Source of the DNA: an uncultured Propionibacteriaceae bacterium
Lineage (GTDB): Bacteria > Actinomycetota > Actinomycetes > Propionibacteriales > Propionibacteriaceae
Reading direction: 5' to 3'
Assembly: GCA_937988865.1 (NCBI GenBank)
Contig: CALKHV010000107.1
Coordinates: forward strand, 1 to 15,105
Length of the DNA stretch: 15,105 bases
The number at the start of each line of letters is the position of its first letter. Position 1 is the first letter of the stretch. Below, in pieces: positions 1-6,545 of this stretch. Made by a program: the position numbers and the translations under genes. The notes below the pieces were generated by a model that was not told the origin of the DNA, searched no databases, and was given only the letters and a program-made list of their open reading frames with translations.

Positions 1-192
1 CTCCACCAGGTACGCCTTGTAGACCTCCACCGCCTCGAGGTACAGCGGATCCTGAGCGGGATCTGACGCGCTGGGGGTCGGCGTCCCGGCGGACGTCGCA
101 GACGCGGACGGGCTCGGCTCGGCCCCCGGCGTGCCCGTGCACGCGCTCAGGGCCAGGCACACGGCGATGCCGGCGGCAAGGAAACGACTCAT
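1..192 (-). CDS. Lipoprotein, N-terminal part (runs off window edge)
   Basis: Sixty-four codons are visible; the gene continues beyond position 1. The product starts MSRFLAAGIAVCLALSAC: a short basic n-region, a hydrophobic core and a lipobox LSAC with Cys18 as the lipidation site, so the mature protein should be anchored to the outer face of the cell membrane. Residues 19-47 form a Ser/Thr/Pro/Ala/Gly-rich flexible linker, and the first folded part begins near residue 50 (LYLEAVEVYKAYLVE). Such a linker followed by a small domain is common in actinobacterial lipoproteins of unknown function. The ATG at 190-192 is preceded by AGGAGG (plus-strand 201-206) with an 8-base spacer, which fixes the start. 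No enzymatic function can be named from this fragment. Confidence 0.85.
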   Translation of the reverse strand, partial: MSRFLAAGIAVCLALSACTGTPGAEPSPSASATSAGTPTPSASDPAQDPLYLEAVEVYKAYLVE

Positions 193-200
193 GGAAACGA

Positions 201-206
201 CCTCCT
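201..206 (-). promoter_or_regulatory. Strong Shine-Dalgarno of the lipoprotein gene
   Basis: The minus strand reads AGGAGG, a perfect anti-16S match, 8 bases before the ATG. It decides the lipoprotein start. Confidence 0.85.
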
Positions 207-224
207 GGGGGTGACGCGCGTCCA

Positions 225-254
225 TGTCTACCAACCGGACGGCATCCACTCCAA
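225..254 (-). promoter_or_regulatory. Possible promoter of the lipoprotein gene
   Basis: On the minus strand TTGGAG (249-254) and TAGACA (225-230) are separated by 18 bases, and the predicted start would give a leader of about 25 bases containing the AGGAGG site. Each box matches the sigma-70-type consensus at only three positions, so this is a weak call. Confidence 0.3.
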
Positions 255-270
255 CCCGTCTCACACCATC

Positions 271-296
271 TGTGGACAACTGGAGCGTTGTCCACA
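271..296. repeat. Inverted pair of DnaA-box-like nonamers
   Basis: TGTGGACAAC (271-280) and GTTGTCCACA (287-296) form a perfect 10-bp inverted repeat with a 6-bp spacer (TGGAGC). Each arm contains TTGTCCACA, the nonamer known as the preferred DnaA box in high-GC actinobacteria such as Streptomyces. The arms lie between two divergent genes, upstream of the lipoprotein promoter region. It could bind DnaA as a dimer site, or be an unrelated operator or hairpin. Confidence 0.6.
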
Positions 297-319
297 CCCT
301 CGCTGGACCCAAATCAGCC

Positions 320-351
320 GACACGAGTACTCCCGCAGGAGTAGGCGTGTC
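320..351. repeat. Strong hairpin upstream of the DedA gene
   Basis: GACACG (320-325) pairs with CGTGTC (346-351). After a 2x2 internal loop, TACTCC (328-333) pairs with GGAGTA (338-343) around the tetraloop CGCA. The hairpin ends 82 bases before the DedA start and has no following T-run, so it resembles an operator or leader-RNA structure more than a terminator. Confidence 0.5.
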
Positions 352-420
352 GATCCCTGAGGCCGACGTCCTGGCGCCGACCTGCAGCCATACTGGACGA
401 ACGCCCGCCACCCACGACTC

Positions 421-427
421 AGGAAGG
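421..427 (+). promoter_or_regulatory. Shine-Dalgarno deciding the DedA start
   Basis: AGGAAGG lies 6 bases before the ATG at 434 and argues against the in-frame ATG at 224. Confidence 0.75.
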
Positions 428-433
428 CACTCC

Positions 434-1099
434 ATGCACAGCCTTCCCACTCTCGGCGTCCTCGTTCTCGTGGGGTCGGCGATACCGTTCGTGCCCACCG
501 GTGAACTCGTCAGCGGGTCTGCGGCCCTCACCGGAACCGGGTGGGTGGCGCTGGGTGCCGTCTTCCTCGTGAGCTGGCTCGGTTCGCTCCTCGGCGACAC
601 GGTCCTCCTCCTGGAGGCCCGCCTCGGCAGGGGTCGCATCCAGGGCTGGCTGGAGGGCCGCCCGTTGGGCCAGAAGGTCCTCAGCGCCCGGGCGACCATC
701 GACCAGAACGCCTTCCGTGCCATCGTCACCGGTCGGCTCATCCCGGGCGGACGCGCACCCGTCATCCTCGGTCTGGGCCTCTCGGACCTTCCACTTCGTC
801 GCTTCATCACCGCGGACGCCGTCGCCTGCGCCGTGTGGGCCGCGCTCTACACGGGCCTCGGGGCCTTCGGTGGGAGCATCACGGGCGACCCCGTCTGGGG
901 CCTCGTCCTCGCGGTCACTGCTGCCGTGTCGGTGAGCGTCCTGATCCCCCGGGTCCAGGGCCTGGTGCAGACGTGGGTCGTTCAGACCTTCGGCCGACCC
1001 GCCAGCGATCCCGACAGCGGCTTCGCGGCCGGCACGACCAGCAGCGCAAGCGCGCCCATGATCCCGACGGCGAGCAGGGCCTTGAGCACGCCCACCTGA
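434..1099 (+). CDS. Small DedA/SNARE-associated (VTT) family membrane protein
   Basis: A 221-residue integral membrane protein. Hydrophobic segments lie near residues 5-20, 38-60, 107-117, 126-148 and 153-171. DedA hallmarks are an acidic residue after a Pro turn (PTGE, Glu24), an Asp in the next segment (GDTVLLL, Asp55) and the basic signature VTGRLIPGGRAPV with Arg101 and Arg107, matching the family pattern GRFxPGxR. DedA proteins are proton-dependent transporters or lipid scramblases needed for membrane homeostasis; the substrate here is unknown. The open frame extends upstream to 224, but the ATG at 434 is chosen because AGGAAGG sits at 421-427 and the upstream stretch holds the inverted repeats and poorly protein-like sequence. 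The polar C-terminal tail, about residues 183-221, lies in the antiparallel overlap with the downstream MFS gene. Confidence 0.85.
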   Translation: MHSLPTLGVLVLVGSAIPFVPTGELVSGSAALTGTGWVALGAVFLVSWLGSLLGDTVLLLEARLGRGRIQGWLEGRPLGQKVLSARATIDQNAFRAIVTGRLIPGGRAPVILGLGLSDLPLRRFITADAVACAVWAALYTGLGAFGGSITGDPVWGLVLAVTAAVSVSVLIPRVQGLVQTWVVQTFGRPASDPDSGFAAGTTSSASAPMIPTASRALSTPT

Positions 1100-2199
1100 T
1101 CGCCCAGGAAACCCAGGAGGGGCGGGCCGGCCAGGAATGCCGTGTAGCCGAGCGTCGCCACCACGCTGATCCGCTGCGGCGCGTACTCGGGCTCGTCCCC
1201 CGCAGCTGACATGCCCACCGGGAACCCCATGGACGCGCCGAGCCCCCACACCGCCGCCCCGATGTAGCCCCCGATCGGTCCACCGAAGACCACCAACAGG
1301 CAGCCCACCGACGCCAGCAGGAACATGGCGCGCAGGACGGGGACGCGTCCATGTCGGTCGAGCAGTCCCGTGCCGAAAATGCGTCCCGCCGTCATGAAGG
1401 TGAGGAACACCGCGAGCGCGAGGACGCCGGCCCAGTGCGGCAGGTCGTGCCCGTCGATGAAGGCGACCGCGATCCAGTCGTTGGCCGTGCCCTCTGCGAA
1501 CGCAGCGGCGAACACCATGAGGCCGACGAGGAGAGTGCGCCGCTCGAGCCAGGCCGAGCGCGGGAGCGTCTGCCGCTCGGGACCGTCCTCGGGAGAGTCT
1601 GCGGCGGTGGCGGGGAGGAACCTGGCGGTGCCCCAGAAGGCCACCCCGAGAGTGAGCAGCGCCGCTGCGGTCAGGTGGACGAACACCGGTACCCGCGCAG
1701 CCGCCAGACCTGCGCCGATGAACGCCATGACGACGGTCCCACCGCTCCAGGCGGCGTGGAACCACGGCATGATCGCGCGTCCCTCGGCGTGTTCGACCGT
1801 GGTGCCCTCGAGGTTCTGGTTCACGTCCCAGACGCCGGCGCCGAGGCCCCAGACGAACAACCCAGCCATCACGACGCCCCGCGATGGCACCACGTCGATG
1901 CCGATGCCGGCGATCACGGCGCCCAGCGCGTTGGCGACCGCGCCGAACTGCACGGCGCGTTTCACACCGACTGCGTGCGCGATGCGTCCGGACGCCGGGA
2001 GCCCGAGCAGGGATCCCACCGAGACCGAGAGAAGCACGATTCCCAACTGGCCGGGCGTCAGGTCGAGGCGCGACTTCACGTCGGGGATGCGGGACGCCCA
2101 CGCTGAGAACATCGCCCCCTGAACGGCGAAGACGGCGAGGGTGGCGATGCGCGCACGCCGAACGAGCCGCGGCTCGGTCATGGAGGACGTCAGTGTCAT
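982..2199 (-). CDS. MFS transporter, YbjJ-like
   Basis: A 405-residue protein with the twelve-segment pattern of the major facilitator superfamily. The N-terminal region (FSAWASRIPDVKSRL, then TPGQLGIVLLSVSVGSLLG and SGRIAHAVGVKRAV, an MFS motif-A-like loop between TM2 and TM3) resembles the E. coli YbjJ group, whose substrates are not known. TM12 is intact near the C-terminus (IMGALALLVVPAAKPLSG). The start at 2199 has no proper SD, but TAGGCT lies exactly 6 bases upstream, which fits a leaderless message. A second ATG six codons in lacks any signal. The gene lies 33 bp downstream of the GpsA-like gene on the same strand and could also be read from that unit. Its last 118 bp overlap the DedA gene on the other strand. 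Confidence 0.85.
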   Translation of the reverse strand: MTLTSSMTEPRLVRRARIATLAVFAVQGAMFSAWASRIPDVKSRLDLTPGQLGIVLLSVSVGSLLGLPASGRIAHAVGVKRAVQFGAVANALGAVIAGIGIDVVPSRGVVMAGLFVWGLGAGVWDVNQNLEGTTVEHAEGRAIMPWFHAAWSGGTVVMAFIGAGLAAARVPVFVHLTAAALLTLGVAFWGTARFLPATAADSPEDGPERQTLPRSAWLERRTLLVGLMVFAAAFAEGTANDWIAVAFIDGHDLPHWAGVLALAVFLTFMTAGRIFGTGLLDRHGRVPVLRAMFLLASVGCLLVVFGGPIGGYIGAAVWGLGASMGFPVGMSAAGDEPEYAPQRISVVATLGYTAFLAGPPLLGFLGDQVGVLKALLAVGIMGALALLVVPAAKPLSGSLAGRPKV

Positions 2200-2205
2200 G
2201 GCCTC

Positions 2206-2211
2206 AGCCTA
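2206..2211 (-). promoter_or_regulatory. -10 box of a leaderless promoter for the YbjJ-like MFS gene
   Basis: The minus strand reads TAGGCT, then GAGGCC, then ATG. A possible -35, TTGGAC (2227-2232), lies 15 bases further upstream, slightly too close. It falls in the 33-bp gap after the dehydrogenase gene, giving the transporter a promoter of its own. Confidence 0.5.
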
Positions 2212-2232
2212 CCGATGAATAGGACCGTCCAA

Positions 2233-3315
2233 CTATTCGGGGACCGGCCCAGTCCCAGACCCGTCTGCGCCGAAGAACGCGTCCCACGGGACGTCGACCT
2301 TCGCGTCATGACCGACGACCTGGTACAGGTGCCGCAAGAGCGGGAATTGCGACGCAGGAACCTTTCCCCCTGCCGTGAGCAGGTCGAGCGCCTCGCCCAT
2401 GACCACGATCGCCGTGGCACCCTCCAGCGTGACGCCCGGCATGGACGCCTTCGCCTCCGAGAACGTCATCCCGGCGCCGACCAGGCGTCCGGCCTTGACG
2501 TTGCGTCCGCCCATGGACGTGACGAAACAGTCCCCGATCCCGGGCAGGCCCAGCACGGTGGAGCGCTGGCCGCCGACCACGTCCATCCACTGGGTCATCT
2601 CGATGGACGCCTGCCCGAACAACGCGGCGCCGTAGTTGAAGTTGACGTACCGGGCGTCCGTCTCACCCCAGAGGTCGAGGAGCCCGTTCATGAAACCGGC
2701 CCCGAAGGCGTAGCAGTTCTTGGTCGCGGCGCAGGTCTCGACCCCGACGAGATCGGTGTTGAGCCACACGTGGTACGCGGGTGTGGCAAACAGGGAACGC
2801 CACATGGCGAGCACCGCTGCGTCCTCGCCGGTGAAGACCACCGATGTGTGCCGGTGCACGGCCACCTCGCCGGCGATCGACGGACCGGCGATCGCGCTCC
2901 AGCTGATCTGGTCGCGCAGGTCTTCCCTCACCCGGGAGGCCAGCACACGGGGCAGGATCTCCAGGTTGCCGTCCGAGGAGTACCGCATGCCCTTCGCCAG
3001 TGCGATGACGTGCATCCCCGGACGCAGCAGCGCGTCCAGTTGGTCGCCCGCCCACTCCACGCCGTAGCTGTTCACACCGCTCATCACGAGGTCGACCCCG
3101 TCGAAGGCGGACGCTGCGTCCTCAAGCTGGAATGCGGTCACGCCGGGCGGCACCTGCAGACCGAGGTTGGGGTGGACACCGGTCTCCTGGATGGACGCGA
3201 TGACCTCACGGTCGAGGTGGGTCCCCACGAGGCGCACCTCGTGGCCGTTGTCGGTCAGCGGGGTGGTCAGCGCGGTGGCCATGATGCCGGTTCCGAGCAC
3301 GGTGATGATTGCCAT
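2233..3315 (-). CDS. NAD(P)-dependent glycerol-3-phosphate dehydrogenase family protein (GpsA-like)
   Basis: A 360-residue protein with the GpsA fold. The Rossmann motif GTGIMA lies at residues 8-13, Lys108 sits in AKG, the substrate-loop motif AGPSIAGE at 143-150, the catalytic Lys199 in ATKN, and GIGD with Asp262 followed by GGRNVKAGR (Arg271-Asn272). These match the GpsA active-site set, so an active NAD(P)H-linked oxidoreductase on a sugar- or polyol-phosphate is likely. The pairing with an FGGY kinase 29 bp upstream, rather than with lipid-synthesis genes, suggests a catabolic paralogue acting on the kinase product, not the housekeeping GpsA. The substrate is inferred only by class. The start ATG has AGGAGAG (plus 3323-3329) upstream. 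Spacing indicates one operon with the kinase. Confidence 0.8.
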   Translation of the reverse strand: MAIITVLGTGIMATALTTPLTDNGHEVRLVGTHLDREVIASIQETGVHPNLGLQVPPGVTAFQLEDAASAFDGVDLVMSGVNSYGVEWAGDQLDALLRPGMHVIALAKGMRYSSDGNLEILPRVLASRVREDLRDQISWSAIAGPSIAGEVAVHRHTSVVFTGEDAAVLAMWRSLFATPAYHVWLNTDLVGVETCAATKNCYAFGAGFMNGLLDLWGETDARYVNFNYGAALFGQASIEMTQWMDVVGGQRSTVLGLPGIGDCFVTSMGGRNVKAGRLVGAGMTFSEAKASMPGVTLEGATAIVVMGEALDLLTAGGKVPASQFPLLRHLYQVVGHDAKVDVPWDAFFGADGSGTGPVPE

Positions 3316-3344
3316 GGAAGCTCTCTCCTGGTGGATCGTGGACG

Positions 3345-4907
3345 TCAGTTGCCAGATTCCTGATGGGTCATTTCTAGCCGGGTCATCGCGTGCATCGGCT
3401 CGCGAAGGGCCGGATAGGTGTCCTCGTAGAGCTGGCGATAGGCACGGTACTTCTCGTGTGCTTCAGGGTTCGGCTCGACCGTACCCGTGACGTGCACCAT
3501 CTCGCCGGCGGCCGCGGACAGGTCGGGATAGACCCCCGCCCCCACGGCGGCGACCATCGCTGATCCGAGTGACGGGCCGTCCGCGCACTTGGTGAACGAG
3601 AGGGGCAAGTTCGAGACGTCGGCGTGGATCTGCATCCACAAGGGGTTACGCGTCGGACCCCCCGTGATGCGCATGTCGTTGGTCTCGAAACCGGCAGCGA
3701 GGAGCGCCTGGATCACCGACTCGGTGCCGTAGCAGATGCCCTCCAGGAGGGCCCTGAACAAGTGCGCCGGGCGGTGCCCCAGCCCCAGTCCCCAGATCGC
3801 GCCCCGGACGAAGGGGTCGGTGTGCGGGGCTCGATTGCCCTGGAAGAAGTCGAGCCAGACGAGTCCGTTCGACCCGATCGGGATCGACTGGGCCTCCTCG
3901 GTGAGGATGTCGTAGGTGTCGCGTCCTTCCTTCAACGCCCGGACTGCCGCCTCGCTGGCGAAGTTGTCCTTGAACCACTTGACGACCGACCCCGTGCTGG
4001 CCTGACCCGTCTCGACCGTGTACTGGCCGGGACGGATGCAGTCGGTGAACGACCCCCAGACGCCCTTGCCGTGCACGGGCCTGCTGCTGTGGCCGATCAG
4101 CACGTGGGACGAGCCGGTGATCAGGGCCAGCGTCCCCGGGTCGACGACGCCAAGGCCGATGGCACCGGCGTATGCGTCCACGCCACCCATGGCGACCGGC
4201 GTCCCGGGACGCAGACCGATCGCCCCGGCCACGGCCGGGAGCAGGCCACCGACGACCTCGCCCATCGCCATCTGGCGCGACGGAACCTTGTCGACGAAGT
4301 CCTCCAGCCCGACGGACCCCAGGAGTCCTGCCGGGTAACCGCCCGTGTCGCCGTCGTGCAGGTACTTCACGGACGCCACGTTGGTGCTCGCCACCCACTC
4401 CCCCGTCAAGGCGTGCGTGAACCAGTCGTTCGCGTCCACGATGTATTTGGTGGACGCCCAGGTCTGTGGCTCGTTGCGCTTCAGCCACATGGCCTTCGGC
4501 GTCCCCCACTCGGCCGAGACCTCGCCGAAACCGACGTACTTGAGGGCCGGGTCGCCCGAGGCTGTGAGTTGGGCGGCCTCGTCGTGGGCGCGGACGTCCA
4601 TCCACATGATCGCCGGACGCAAGGGGCGGTCATCCGGTCCGATCGCCAGCACCGTCGAGGCCGTCGAGTCGGACGCGATACCCACCACCTCGTCAGGGTG
4701 GACGCCGGCCTTGTCCACGGTCTCACGGGCGGCCGCGATGAAACTCGACCACCAGACGTCCGGGGACTGCTCGGCCCACCCGCCCCGCGGGTAGACCGTG
4801 GGGTATTCGATGCTCGTGAACCGCAAGGGCTCACCGGCGGTGTCGAAGAGCCCGACCCGCACGCCACTCGTCCCGAAGTCCACACCCATCAGATATGTCC
4901 CCGACAT
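3345..4907 (-). CDS. FGGY-family carbohydrate kinase (sugar or polyol kinase)
   Basis: A 520-residue ATP-dependent kinase. The N-terminal phosphate-binding loop GVDFGTSGVRVGLFD starts at residue 8, the substrate-side segment SDSTASTVLAIGPDD at 79-93 is followed by MWMDVRAHDEA, the catalytic base is Asp244 in GGVDAYAG, and the C-terminal ATP site shows ITGGPTRNPLW. Length fits ribulokinase, xylulokinase, ribitol and erythritol kinases; the substrate is not decidable by eye. The open frame continues to 5981 through the divergent MFS gene, but the ATG at 4907 is chosen because it opens the FGGY fold and has GGGAGG (plus 4913-4918) 5 bases upstream. It is the first gene of a probable operon with the dehydrogenase and faces a transporter gene across 66 bp with a palindrome. 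Confidence 0.88.
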   Translation of the reverse strand: MSGTYLMGVDFGTSGVRVGLFDTAGEPLRFTSIEYPTVYPRGGWAEQSPDVWWSSFIAAARETVDKAGVHPDEVVGIASDSTASTVLAIGPDDRPLRPAIMWMDVRAHDEAAQLTASGDPALKYVGFGEVSAEWGTPKAMWLKRNEPQTWASTKYIVDANDWFTHALTGEWVASTNVASVKYLHDGDTGGYPAGLLGSVGLEDFVDKVPSRQMAMGEVVGGLLPAVAGAIGLRPGTPVAMGGVDAYAGAIGLGVVDPGTLALITGSSHVLIGHSSRPVHGKGVWGSFTDCIRPGQYTVETGQASTGSVVKWFKDNFASEAAVRALKEGRDTYDILTEEAQSIPIGSNGLVWLDFFQGNRAPHTDPFVRGAIWGLGLGHRPAHLFRALLEGICYGTESVIQALLAAGFETNDMRITGGPTRNPLWMQIHADVSNLPLSFTKCADGPSLGSAMVAAVGAGVYPDLSAAAGEMVHVTGTVEPNPEAHEKYRAYRQLYEDTYPALREPMHAMTRLEMTHQESGN

Positions 4908-4912
4908 GCCAG

Positions 4913-4918
4913 CCTCCC
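4913..4918 (-). promoter_or_regulatory. Shine-Dalgarno deciding the kinase start
   Basis: GGGAGG on the minus strand, 5 bases before the ATG at 4907. It rejects the much longer open frame that reaches 5981. Confidence 0.8.
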
Positions 4919-4934
4919 GATCACCACGAGGGAC

Positions 4935-4951
4935 GGGGTCCACAGGACCCC
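4935..4951. promoter_or_regulatory. 17-bp palindrome, candidate operator between kinase and MFS genes
   Basis: GGGGTCC (4935-4941) and GGACCCC (4945-4951) are perfect inverted arms around ACA. The palindrome sits in the middle of the 66-bp gap between two divergent starts, the usual place for a shared repressor or activator site. No regulator gene is in the window. Confidence 0.5.
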
Positions 4952-4973
4952 TGGTGGATGACACGCTATCGAC

Positions 4974-6188
4974 ATGATCCCGGCCGCCGGACCCCCCGCG
5001 CACAACCAGTACCTGCGCGTGGCCGGCGCGATGTTCGCCGTCGGCTGGGGTGCGAACCAGTTCGCGCCGATGCTGAGTGTCTATCGGCAGGTCGACCACC
5101 TCTCCCAGCCCGTGGTCACGGCCATGTTCGCCGCCTACGTGGGCGGACTGGTGCCCGCCCTGTTGGCCGCAGGCTGGTGGAGCCAGCACCGTGGTAAGCG
5201 CCCGTTCGTCCGACTGGCGGTCGTGCTGTCGCTGGTCGCATCCGTCCTGCTCGCGTGGGGCGCGGACCACCTGTGGCTCCTCTACCTCGGACGACTCGTC
5301 GCCGGCGCGGCGGCCGGCGTGGTCATGGGTCCCGGTACGGGCTGGGTGAAGGAACTGTCGGGTGACAGGCCTGCAGGAACGGGTGCCCGTCGGGCGACGA
5401 TCGCCCTGTCCGCAGGTTTCGGCGGCGGACCCCTCGTGGCAGGCGTGCTCGCCCAGTGGGCGCCCTGGCCACAGGTGCTCCCCTATCTCGTCCATGTCGT
5501 GGTCGTGGCAGCAGCGGGCGTGGCAGTCTGGACGGCACCAGAACTCGACCGGGGCGACCACCCGACACCGACCTTTGCCGCTGTGGTCGACGTGCTGCGG
5601 ACGCGCTGGTTCACCCGCCGCGTGATGCCCACCGCCCCGTGGGTGTTCGGCGTGGCCACGACAGGTTTCGTGATCCTTCCCGCAGCGGTGCGCGAGGTCA
5701 CGGGCGAGTACGGGGTGCTCGCGATCGCCCTGTCCGCCGGGCTGGTGCTGGGGACGGGAGTGTTGGTGCAGCCCCGCGTCCGGGCCTTCGAGGACGCCCA
5801 CCCCGGACGCACGCTGCCCACCGCCATGACCATCACGGCCCTCGGTCTTCTCCTCGGCATCGTGACCACCTGGACCCAGTGGCTGTGGTTGCTGCCCGTC
5901 TGCACGATCGTGCTCGGGACCGCGTACGGAATGACGCTGGTCGGCGGGCTTCGGACGATCGAGACGCACGTGCCCGTCCACCTGCTGGCGCCCGTGTCTG
6001 CCGTGTACTACTGCCTGACCTATCTGGGCTTCTTCATTCCGCTGGTCGCCGCGCTGGTGTCGACCGTCGTCAGTGTCCCGGTGGCGCTAGCCTTCGGGCT
6101 GGTCTCGGCGCTCCTCGTCGTGCCCGTCGTGCTCAGCGAACCGGGCCACGGCAGTGGACTGTCCAGTGATGTCAGTGGCGCTGCCTAG
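4974..6188 (+). CDS. MFS transporter
   Basis: A 404-residue, multi-span membrane protein of the major facilitator superfamily. The loop GWWSQHRGKRPFVRL between TM2 and TM3 matches MFS motif A (GxxxDrxGrr type), and LYLGRLVAGAAAGVVMGPGTGW continues as TM4 with the conserved Arg. The second half has regular 20-residue hydrophobic segments up to the polar tail ending GLSSDVSGAA. The substrate is unknown; divergence from the kinase gene makes uptake of the kinase substrate, or efflux, possible. The ATG at 4974 is the first possible start, since an in-frame stop lies just upstream at 4959-4961, but it has neither a good SD nor a TAnnnT box. An internal start near MFAVGWGANQF is the alternative. 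Confidence 0.8.
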   Translation: MIPAAGPPAHNQYLRVAGAMFAVGWGANQFAPMLSVYRQVDHLSQPVVTAMFAAYVGGLVPALLAAGWWSQHRGKRPFVRLAVVLSLVASVLLAWGADHLWLLYLGRLVAGAAAGVVMGPGTGWVKELSGDRPAGTGARRATIALSAGFGGGPLVAGVLAQWAPWPQVLPYLVHVVVVAAAGVAVWTAPELDRGDHPTPTFAAVVDVLRTRWFTRRVMPTAPWVFGVATTGFVILPAAVREVTGEYGVLAIALSAGLVLGTGVLVQPRVRAFEDAHPGRTLPTAMTITALGLLLGIVTTWTQWLWLLPVCTIVLGTAYGMTLVGGLRTIETHVPVHLLAPVSAVYYCLTYLGFFIPLVAALVSTVVSVPVALAFGLVSALLVVPVVLSEPGHGSGLSSDVSGAA

Positions 6189-6191
6189 GGT
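6186..6191 (+). promoter_or_regulatory. Possible leaderless -10 box for the 102-residue protein
   Basis: TAGGGT spans the stop codon of the MFS gene and ends 7 bases before the ATG at 6199. A GGAG at 6192-6195 also precedes the start with only 3 bases between, so either mechanism is possible. Confidence 0.35.
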
Positions 6192-6198
6192 GGAGCAC

Positions 6199-6507
6199 AT
6201 GCCCAGCTTCCGCACCCAGATCGAGATCCTTGGCCTGCTGCCCGGGCACCGCCCCGAGGAGGTGCTCGACACCGCGTCCGCCTCGATCGGCGCCACTCAT
6301 CACGTCGACGAACGCGACCTCGACGTGGTGGCGGGCACCGCGCGCATCAGCGTCCGCTTCGCGGTGCCCGACTCGAGCACCTGGGACGAGGTGGCCGATG
6401 CGCGCGAGGTCGCCGACCGATGCCTCGCCGACGTGGCGACGGTCGCGGTCCCCGGACGCCACTGGCTCCTCGGACGCTCCGGAACGCGGTGGTTCCCCGT
6501 GGAGTGA
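6199..6507 (+). CDS. Hypothetical protein, 102 residues
   Basis: I do not recognise this family. The product begins MPSFRTQIEILGLLPGHRPE and ends GTRWFPVE. It has no signal peptide, membrane segment or cysteine, is acidic and looks globular: an alternating beta pattern (RTQIEIL, DVVAGTARISVRFAV), a helix-like stretch DEVADAREVADRCLADVA, and a C-terminal strand VPGRHWLLGRSGTRWF. The open frame goes back to 6154 inside the MFS gene, but the ATG at 6199 is preferred because it clears the MFS stop by 10 bases and carries GGTGGAG or a TAGGGT box just upstream. It may be co-transcribed with the MFS gene. Confidence is moderate that it is a real gene and nil for function. Confidence 0.65.
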   Translation: MPSFRTQIEILGLLPGHRPEEVLDTASASIGATHHVDERDLDVVAGTARISVRFAVPDSSTWDEVADAREVADRCLADVATVAVPGRHWLLGRSGTRWFPVE

Positions 6508-6533
6508 ATGCCATTTCCACAGCGCGCCCGGCC

Positions 6534-6539
6534 TACCAT
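6534..6539 (+). promoter_or_regulatory. -10 box of a leaderless promoter for the hemerythrin gene
   Basis: TACCAT ends exactly 6 bases before the ATG at 6546, placing the transcription start at or next to the A of ATG. There is no SD and no convincing -35. Confidence 0.5.
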
Positions 6540-6545
6540 CCCCGC

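Noticed and set aside
224..433. In-frame upstream extension of the DedA reading frame from the ATG at 224
   Set aside because: It has no SD, covers the lipoprotein promoter region, the DnaA-box palindrome and the hairpin, and reads as low-quality protein sequence; the ATG at 434 has AGGAAGG in front of it.
4711..4719. TTGTCCACG, a near DnaA box
   Set aside because: A single imperfect match inside the kinase coding sequence, where codons explain it.
4908..5981. N-terminal extension of the kinase open frame through the opposite-strand MFS gene
   Set aside because: The extra 358 residues are antisense to a clear membrane protein, rich in His/Gly/Arg, and the FGGY fold starts at the SD-supported ATG at 4907.
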